A stretch of DNA of 5,975 bases from positions 1-5,975 of the forward strand of contig DBKX01000272.1 in NCBI GenBank assembly GCA_002297865.1, in the 5' to 3' direction. The notes beneath the pieces were generated by a model. It searched no databases, was not told the origin of the DNA, and saw only the letters and a list, made by a program, of their open reading frames with translations. The stretch is from Lachnoclostridium sp. UBA739 (GTDB taxonomy: Bacteria > Bacillota_A > Clostridia > Lachnospirales > Lachnospiraceae). The position numbers and the translations under genes are program-made. This document shows, piece after piece, positions 1 through 4,958 of this stretch. Within the stretch, counting starts at the first letter, position 1, and every line of letters begins with the position of its first letter.

Positions 1-1713
1 ATGCTACTCCATCTTCTCCAGTAACCACTGTTTCAAGTAATGCATCCTTATTAACAATTATCTTACACTGTTATTTTTAATAGCAGAAGCTGCATAAAAA
101 CCGAATTCTGCTCCTGCCAATGGCTTTTCATTTTCACTATCCTGCTTCACAATCTTAACCTTTGCTTTCTGCCTTGCATTCGTTATAGATGTAGATGCCG
201 CAGAAAACTCTACGGTCTGACCTTTATAGGATATGGTTACAAGCTTCTCATTTGCATTTATCTTGTAACCATCTGGTGACTTGATTTCTGCTACACTGTA
301 TGTTCCAAGTTCCAGATTTTCTAATGTTACAGAACCATCTACACCTGTTACTAAGCGTTTTGCTACAATGTCACCCTTAGGATACTTTTTCGTACCATCT
401 GCGCGATAAATATTCTCTCCTGCAGTTACCCTGAATTCCGCTCCTGGCAGATTACCTGTTTCATACATGAAATTCATGCCGTCCCATCCTGTAAGTACCT
501 GACCTTTTTTATAAATGGTAAGACGTCCTTTCTGTCCTTTATCCTTTACAGTCAATGTAGTCACCTCATCAGCCTTAACGGTTAATGTATAAACCGTGGA
601 ACTAAGAACATAATTTGCTGGTGCTTTTATCTCTTTTACATAATAAGTACCAACATTTAAATGAGATGATTTTGCATATCCTTTCTGGTCCGTTGTCAGT
701 TTTTCTACTACACTGGTACAGCCTTTGTCTTTATAAATGCCATAAACAGCTCCTCCCAAAACATTTCCTGTGGAACTGTCCTTTTTCACAATTTCTCCAT
801 AACCAATAGGATTTGTCTTTAATTTCAAATAAGCGAAAACTGACTCACTATCTGGAACGGTACTAATGAATTCCTGATAACGACTATTTCCACCTGGCAA
901 ACTCCAAAAAACACAATTTCCTGTTACTTTAACGATTCCATTCCTTGCCGTTAGAGTAACGTCCGATGTTCCTGTCAAAGTATTTTTCGTATAAAATGTA
1001 AGCTTATCCTCACTTCGACTCACCTTATAGCCATCTACTGATACTGTATAATTTGATAAAACCTTATTGGTATCGGATAATGTTACTTCATATCGACTAT
1101 TTTCCTTACTCCATTTCAGTTCAAATGTTTCTGCATTTGTTTTCGCTGATACGGAAAAACTTGGCCTTTTTACTTCTAATGCTGTCAGCATCTTTTCTTT
1201 TAGAGCTAGATAGTAATTGTAAGATTCACTTGAACTTGATGCTGAAGCACATAATTTCTTTGCTGCTGAATTAGCAGCTGACGTATTGAAAACCTCCTTT
1301 TCTATAATCCAGACCATTGCCTGTGTTGCAATGTATTTATTTTTCTGGGATTCTGATGGCTCACTTGTATTCGTTGCATGAAATCCATAGTACATACAAT
1401 ATTCAAGATACTTTTTCTGTTCTGATGTAAGGGATGTTATCGGTGTATTGGAACTAACCATGTTCTGCCCATTATTAGCTGATTTGGCATAATTTAAGCA
1501 ATATGCGGTTTCACCGTCAATCATTGCATAGAGTATTTTTCCATGATCATAAATGGAACCGAACTCGGTGATTAGTCCCGTATCTTTTACAGAGGCATAC
1601 CAGATAACAAGCCTGTCACTGGAGCTTGCTGCATGAATATTTGTGTATCCCTGGAGTATTTGTATGCATAAGGCAAGTAATAGTACAATTGATATTTTTT
1701 GCTTTTGTGTCAT
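1..1713 (-). CDS. Thioester-domain / SpaA-like cell-surface protein, frameshifted and running off the left edge
   Basis: A secreted adhesin of the Cys-Gln thioester family carrying SpaA/Cna_B-type stalk domains, expected to be displayed on the cell wall. Seen: a signal peptide at about residues 1-28 (basic start, hydrophobic core, cut near IHA/A); the thioester pair Cys72 (AYCLNYA) and Gln131 (ATQAMVWI); then Cna_B-like modules. Module 1 starts near 308 (EIVKKDSSTG) with YYVKEIKAPANY near 358-369, module 2 spans about 398-485 (LTIYKKGQ, AEIKSPDGY), and module 3 starts near 518 (VKIVKQDSE). Lys and Glu sit where such domains form isopeptide bonds. In families of this kind the thioester binds host surfaces covalently and an LPXTG-type anchor follows, which would lie outside the window. 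The frame stops at 58-60, but the next frame reads IVNKDALLETVVTGEDGVA to the edge, typical of the same module. One lost base near 64-66 explains this. The ATG at 1713 follows GGAGGA. Class very likely, exact role unknown. Confidence 0.9.
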
Positions 1714-1716
1714 GTT

Positions 1717-1722
1717 TCCTCC
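1717..1722 (-). promoter_or_regulatory. Ribosome binding site of the surface-protein gene
   Basis: GGAGGA on the minus strand, 3 bases (AAC) before the ATG at 1713. It is strong but close, and it supports this start over any internal Met. Confidence 0.8.
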
Positions 1723-1757
1723 AGTAGTTTAATGTTTCACCCCCAGCCGGGTCCCGT

Positions 1758-1780
1758 ATAATAGCTAACAGCTTTGCTGT
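1758..1780 (-). promoter_or_regulatory. Possible promoter and small dyad upstream of the surface-protein gene
   Basis: On the minus strand a TATTAT box (1758-1763) lies about 45 bases before the start codon. The dyad ACAGC-AAA-GCTGT (1768-1780) lies just upstream of it, where a -10/-35 spacer would be. No good -35 hexamer is visible at 17 bp, so the promoter would be weak or need an activator. The segment between the box and the start is unusually GC-rich for this window (GGGACCCGGCTGGGGG). Inference from sequence pattern only. Confidence 0.3.
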
Positions 1781-1869
1781 GCATTGCTCACTGTCTATCT
1801 TAATGCCTATTTTAAGATTTCAAGATGCTACTCTCTGAAAATGCTATATCAGCTGAAATTCAGGTGTTC

Positions 1870-1879
1870 TAACTAGTTA
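1870..1879. repeat. Palindrome TAACTAGTTA, copy 1
   Basis: A perfect 10-bp palindrome repeated exactly at 1995-2004. If one more base is included, the two copies form an 11-bp inverted pair: TAACTAGTTAC at 1870-1880 and GTAACTAGTTA at 1994-2004. A paired operator is the simplest reading, with looping possible over 125 bp. Ends of an invertible segment are a less likely alternative, because 11 bp is short for that. Confidence 0.5.
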
Positions 1880-1985
1880 CTGAATAATAGACGTTTTTAT
1901 GACTATTTATGTATTGCTGCGGCTCTCTATCATTAGGCTTTGGGGTGATGGGTCATGGCTCAAGCTCTCAATCACCTTCTGCGGG

Positions 1986-2015
1986 TTGACAGGGTAACTA
2001 GTTATCTTTTATACG
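1986..2015 (+). promoter_or_regulatory. Rightward promoter with palindromic operator in its spacer
   Basis: A perfect -35 TTGACA (1986-1991) is followed after 18 bp by TATACG (2010-2015) as -10; other -10 registers in TCTTTTATAC are possible. The palindrome TAACTAGTTA (1995-2004) sits inside the spacer, a typical place for a repressor site. The transcript would begin near 2022 and read through the 2029-2070 inverted repeat into the gene starting at 2196. Confidence 0.45.
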
Positions 2016-2028
2016 GTTGTCCTATTTG

Positions 2029-2070
2029 GTTATCATGGTTCGTAGGCGTGTTTCCTATGGGTATGATAAC
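2029..2070 (+). repeat. Inverted repeat in the leader of the rightward transcript
   Basis: GTTATCAT (2029-2036) pairs with ATGATAAC (2063-2070). A shorter inner pair, TAGG with CCTA, lies inside. The arms enclose 26 bases. No U-run follows, so it is not an obvious terminator; it could be a leader hairpin or a protein-binding dyad. Confidence 0.35.
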
Positions 2071-2130
2071 TACAAGTGGGTGTATGGAAGAATTACCCAA
2101 AAGGAATAGAAAATCTTTTTCAAAAAATGC

Positions 2131-2163
2131 TTGACACATGTAGATGAATTGAGGAAATAATAT
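2131..2163 (+). promoter_or_regulatory. Possible second rightward promoter
   Basis: A perfect TTGACA (2131-2136) lies 59 bp before the ATG at 2196. The best -10-like box, TAATAT (2158-2163), is 21 bp away, which is too far for a normal sigma-A promoter. The 17-18 bp registers give only poor matches (AAATAA). It may be a weak promoter or a chance match. Confidence 0.25.
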
Positions 2164-2195
2164 TGATACGATTTAAGGAAAGGAGATTTAAATTT

Positions 2196-2902
2196 ATGAG
2201 ATATGAATTTCAGAAAGAGAAAAAAATGGTAGGAGACTGGAAGTTCTACAAGAGGATAAATCATACATTAAATTACTTCTGACAACCCTTTTTAAGTTTT
2301 CAGTTATTTTTTTAAGTCTCACAGTTGCTTTGAAAACCATAGAATTAATTATTCAAACATCTTCCCATAATATTGATTTAACTTTAATCATTAAACAACT
2401 TTGTCAATACGTATTCTCTATAATAACTGGATTGGCATTTTTCCAATCTGATATAGATAGTGTTAAATGTCTTTATAATGTCATTCATAAAGGCTCAATC
2501 TGTAGTATTTACTCGACATTATATTATCTAAAAGACATAACCTTGCTATTATTAGAAGCATGTATACAATCCACCTATTTTCTTATTAATCATTTACCCT
2601 TTAAGCTAAATAAACTTGCGGAATGTAAATTTATACAAGAAATGAGACATTTTGAATTTCAACAAAAGGAATACATATTCCCTAATAAAGTATACGAAAA
2701 CAAGAATAGGAAAATTATACAAACCATATCTGCCACATGTCCTTTTTGCGAAATAAAACCATATGGGAAAATGAAACTTTGGGAAAATACTTCCGCTAAG
2801 CAAACGGAACACAGATATGAATTTATTTGCACTCATCAACAGTCACATCATATGCCTTATGACCATAAAAAGATATACCGTTATAAGAAAAAACATTCGT
2901 AA
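2196..2902 (+). CDS. Unrecognised membrane protein with C-terminal Cys/His cluster; frame broken at an A7 run
   Basis: I do not recognise this family. The best start is the ATG at 2196, preceded by AAGGAAAGGAG with 10 bases spacing, but that frame ends after 28 residues (TGA at 2280-2282). The next frame is open from 2207 to 2902 and has only a TTG (2330) as an internal start, without a good ribosome site. Joining the frames at the seven A's (2220-2226) gives 235 residues beginning MRYEFQKEK and continuing NGRRLEVLQEDKSYIK. Visible parts: a hydrophobic segment just after (LLLTTLFKFSVIFLSLTVAL), two weaker ones (around QYVFSIITGLAFF and DITLLLLEACIQ), a charged stretch, then CPFC and, about 30 residues later, a Cys followed by several His (FICTHQQSHH), which may bind zinc. 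It stands alone, divergent from the surface-protein gene. The break could be a read error, a decayed gene or slippage. The body is probably coding; the function is unknown. Confidence 0.6.
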
Positions 2903-2985
2903 TGCTTATAAGATTGTTGTATGCTTAATAGTACTTCGCCTTGCTAGAAGTCAAATATAGAACCTTAACAGAAAGGCATTTTATT

Positions 2986-3029
2986 ATGTCAAACAGCGAC
3001 GTAGAGCCATCGCCGTCACTGTTTGACAT
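2986..3029. repeat. Long near-perfect hairpin
   Basis: Arms ATGTCAAACAGCGACG (2986-3001) and CGTCACTGTTTGACAT (3014-3029) match over 16 bp with one mismatch (C/A), around a 12-base loop. No T-run follows on either strand, so it is not a standard terminator. Each arm contains an outward-pointing TTGACA. It is the strongest dyad in the window. It may be a recombination or nicking site, a repeat-family element or an operator. Confidence 0.7.
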
Positions 3030-3172
3030 CTACATATGGATAGCGTAATGTAAAATAATTCCAAAACTACTCATCCATAGAACACCTATATTCCCAATTT
3101 GTATTTTCTTAGGACAAAATATTTCCGTTCTTTATTCGCAGGAATTTTCATGTCTGCACATGATTATTTTTT

Positions 3173-3239
3173 CTACTCTTGACACGTAAAAATTTGCAGT
3201 TCTGGATTAAACCACTTTTACTACTCTTAATCCGAAAAT
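3173..3239. repeat. Imperfect direct repeat starting CTACTCTT
   Basis: CTACTCTT occurs at 3173-3180 and 3221-3228, 48 bp apart. Each copy is followed by a related AT-rich tail (GACACGTAAAAATTT versus AATCCGAAAATTTT). The shorter CTACTC also occurs at 3067-3072. Possible binding sites or arm-type recombinase sites; nothing decides between these. Confidence 0.4.
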
Positions 3240-3255
3240 TTTGTACGTAGTAAAA
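3204..3255. repeat. Interleaved inverted repeats with H-type pseudoknot geometry
   Basis: GGATTAA (3204-3210) pairs with TTAATCC (3227-3233), and TTTTACTAC (3216-3224) pairs with GTAGTAAAA (3247-3255). The order A-B-A'-B' with loops of 5, 2 and 13 bases fits an H-type RNA pseudoknot on either strand; as DNA, the two dyads cannot extrude together. It begins 28 bp beyond the stop of the HTH gene, so it could lie in that gene's 3' untranslated RNA. Confidence 0.45.
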
Positions 3256-3282
3256 TCGGCTATCTAACCCGTTGCGCTCCCA

Positions 3283-4057
3283 TCAATTAGAACAAACAAC
3301 TCTCATATGAGGTCTACCGCCTATATCCAAAGAGTATTCTATTTCACAAACCTTATCTTGACGATTATGACTAACAATATAGTTAATAAGTTCCTTTTCA
3401 CTCTCGGTAAAATCATCCATTTTCATTACACTGGTCCAGTAAAATTTATCAACCCTAGCAAATCTTTTGATAAGTTGATAGGGCATTTTAAACAGACATT
3501 ACTTATAGAATAGGCAAGCTCTTTTTTCCAATCTGGCATCAGATTCATCCTCTGCTCTATCTGCTCTTGATTGAAAAATACTTCTCTTGCTTCATAAAGC
3601 TTACTAAATTTTCTGTTGAATCAGATTTTAGTAATTCTGAATCAATACACAGTACCTCTGCAAATTGCTTCACCCTTTTTTGAGGTACTCCTTTAGTTTT
3701 AGCTCGGTATACTACTCCAAAACTAACATCCAATAATACAGCTATATCTACCATACTAATTCCATATATATACTTTATCGCGTCAAAAATATTGATTGGT
3801 ATAGCTTTCCCATCAGCGAACTGTTCACTTTGCGTTGTAAATTCATCATATGATATTTTACACTCATTGAATTGTTCACGTAGAAAACGTGGCGCACATG
3901 TTATATTCTCTAAGAAAAAATCAAAATCTGCACTCCACCCCTCACAGGTCTTTGTCGCATCGGTTATTTCTTCACCATATTGATATGTACTACCAGATCC
4001 AGCACATATACCATTAATATTGAATTCACATGTGCTACATTGCTTTTTTAATTCCAT
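3283..4057 (-). pseudogene. Cys-rich N-terminus plus HTH protein, broken by two frameshifts
   Basis: An unrecognised regulator-like protein. Repaired length is about 258 residues, and as written it is cut after 166. Seen: Cys7-x2-Cys10, Cys18 and Cys38 (CSTC, GICAG, TCEGW), a likely metal-binding cluster. A helix-turn-helix follows at about 91-140 (GISMVDIAVLLDVSFGVVYR, then KGVPQKRVKQFAEVL). The first break is at the T4 run 3609-3612: the next frame reads FSKLYEAREVFFNQEQ and on through MNLMPDWKKELAYSISNVCLK. The second is at the T4 run 3486-3489, after which MPYQLIKRFARVDKFYW continues to RPHMRVVCSN and the stop at 3283-3285. Restoring one base at each run gives 777 bases, a whole number of codons. 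The ATG at 4057 has AAGGAG 9 bases upstream. It follows two genes of the same direction but has its own promoter and repeats. DNA binding is inferred from the HTH; the target is unknown. Confidence 0.7.
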
Positions 4058-4066
4058 GCATTATGT

Positions 4067-4072
4067 CTCCTT
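4067..4072 (-). promoter_or_regulatory. Ribosome binding site of the Cys-rich HTH gene
   Basis: AAGGAG on the minus strand, 9 bases before the ATG at 4057. An overlapping ATG at 4061 is in another frame and leads nowhere, so 4057 is preferred. Confidence 0.75.
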
Positions 4073-4126
4073 ACTCATTTTCTTACTCAGTTCAAAATAA
4101 CATACCACTTTTCGCTATCTTTTACC

Positions 4127-4155
4127 ATTATATCACACATATATTTAGCCGTCTT
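4127..4155 (-). promoter_or_regulatory. Extended -10 promoter of the Cys-rich HTH gene
   Basis: On the minus strand TGATATAAT gives a perfect TATAAT (4127-4132) with a TG one base upstream, an extended -10. At 17 bp the -35 position holds AAGACG, which matches only the GAC core. The box lies about 70 bp before the start codon. The operator-like repeats at 4128-4194 overlap it. Confidence 0.6.
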
Positions 4156-4194
4156 CCTTGTTATATCACGGCTTGCCCTTTATATTATAACAAG
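4128..4194. repeat. Cluster of direct and inverted repeats over the HTH-gene promoter
   Basis: TTATATCAC occurs twice in direct orientation (4128-4136 and 4161-4169), 33 bp or about three helical turns apart; the first overlaps the -10 box. AGCCGT (4147-4152) is inverted as ACGGCT (4168-4173), beside or over the -35. CTTGTTATA (4157-4165) is inverted as TATAACAAG (4186-4194), a perfect 9-bp pair. These look like operators, perhaps for the HTH protein encoded just downstream or the XRE protein further upstream. Confidence 0.5.
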
Positions 4195-4213
4195 AAACGA
4201 ATATAATACAGAT

Positions 4214-4247
4214 AGGAGCAAAACCATATTATTCAGGCTCTGCTCCT
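4214..4247 (-). terminator. Possible hairpin after the 206-residue gene
   Basis: AGGAGCA (4214-4220) and TGCTCCT (4241-4247) form a 7-bp stem with a 20-base loop, starting about 40 bp past the stop at 4289. No U-run follows on the minus strand, so it is at best a weak terminator or an RNA-stabilising hairpin. Confidence 0.3.
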
Positions 4248-4288
4248 CCAAAAGAAATCTTTTTTCAATATTAGCTATTAGCACCAAC

Positions 4289-4908
4289 TTAAACACAATA
4301 ATCAGGCTCATAGTTTCTACCCCAAATAAACGGATCTGGAATTGCTTTCTTAGAATGTTCACATCGTACAATATGCTTTGGCTCAACTGCCTTTACAGAG
4401 AAAGCAATATCATCTATATTACCTCTATTACAACATTGTTCAATATCCTGAACAGCTGTACAAGAAATATCTTTAAGTGGTATATCACAACAAAAATAGT
4501 AGGTATTCCTACTTTCTTTAACTTATCTCTGCACCCAAGTCTCATCTCCACAGTATTAGTGAACTCACTCCCATATATCAAATAATGCCCTGCTCTTGTC
4601 AAAAGACACTCTTTGTTCATTTGCAGCCATACTTTTTTGTGTATATCTTCCAAATCAGTCCACTCATCATTTAATATTAGAACTGCTTTATCCTGAGTTA
4701 TCTGGTCAGATATTATTCTCTCTTTAATATCCTTTAATGCCAAATCATAATCAATTGGCTTTATTCCCAACTTTAAATAATCGCTAATTTCTAGTGGCCT
4801 ACATGCATGATAAGCTCTTAAATGTGTAAATTCATCTAGTCTGATTTCATGTGTTTTATCTAAATGTTCCTCCAAGATGAACACTTTTCTTTCCAAATCA
4901 ATTACCAT
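4289..4908 (-). pseudogene. Unknown 206-residue protein, possibly ADP-ribosyltransferase-like; one frameshift
   Basis: I cannot name the family with certainty. From ATG 4908 the frame encodes MVIDLERKVFILEEHL through KKVGIPTIF, then loses sense and stops at 4414. The neighbouring frame continues cleanly as CDIPLKDISCTAVQDIEQCC and on through VEPKHIVRCEHSKKAIPDPF to YEPDYCV and a stop at 4289-4291. One base missing at about 4487-4496, beside an A5 run, explains this; repaired length is 206 residues. The segment from about residue 33, YHACRPLEISDYLKLGIKP, has the His...Ile...GI-P pattern common at the N-terminus of ART-superfamily enzymes (H-G/T...I...GI). A later HYLIYGSE (108-115) supplies Tyr and Glu. 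This resemblance is my inference and weak. The start codon lacks a strong ribosome site. The gene begins 50 bp after the XRE-ImmA stop, so the two are probably co-transcribed, which would fit a regulated effector. Confidence 0.65.
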
Positions 4909-4958
4909 AATCCCATCTATACTAAAATGACTATTAATTATTTTTTAAACTTCTTTAG

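Larger units (their letters stand above)
1714..2195. other. Divergent intergenic regulatory region, no gene seen
   Basis: This 482-bp stretch separates the leftward surface-protein gene from the rightward membrane-protein gene. I see no convincing reading frame in it. It holds two copies of the palindrome TAACTAGTTA (1870-1879 and 1995-2004), a TTGACA promoter pointing right (1986-2015), a GGTGAT/ATCACC inverted repeat around 1944-1976, an inverted repeat in the rightward leader (2029-2070) and a second TTGACA (2131-2136). No riboswitch class that I know was recognised. Confidence 0.6.
2903..3282. other. Gene-free spacer between the membrane-protein gene and the HTH gene
   Basis: Two genes converge on this 380-bp stretch (plus from 2902, minus from 3283). 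No reading frame worth calling was found. It contains the 2986-3029 hairpin, a small dyad CATGT-CTGC-ACATG (3149-3162), the repeated motif CTACTCTT, and the interleaved inverted repeats at 3204-3255. No clear intrinsic terminator with a U-tract is visible for either gene. Confidence 0.55.

Noticed and set aside
1881..1993. Confirmed invertible promoter segment
   Set aside because: The flanking inverted pair is only 11 bp, and each copy is itself a palindrome, which is better explained as operators. No recombinase gene is in the window.
2196..2282. An independent 28-residue microprotein
   Set aside because: It has a good ribosome site, but its sequence from about residue 11 looks unlike a stable peptide, while the overlapping frame reads better. 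A broken start of the larger gene is simpler.
2606..2839. Leftward reading frame of 77 codons
   Set aside because: It is antisense to the CPFC region of the membrane protein, with Phe-rich low-complexity residues and no ribosome site argument.
2986..3029. Hairpin as an intrinsic terminator or a CRISPR repeat
   Set aside because: No T-run follows on either strand, and there is only one copy in the window, with no spacers.
3173..3255. Type III toxin-antitoxin antitoxin RNA
   Set aside because: Only two imperfect repeat copies exist, and no ToxN/CptN/TenpN-like gene follows on either strand. Kept only as a structural observation.
4250..4268. AAAAGA/TCTTTT dyad as a terminator for the 206-residue gene
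   Set aside because: The loop would be only two bases and the stem is all A/T apart from one pair, so it would not form a stable RNA hairpin.
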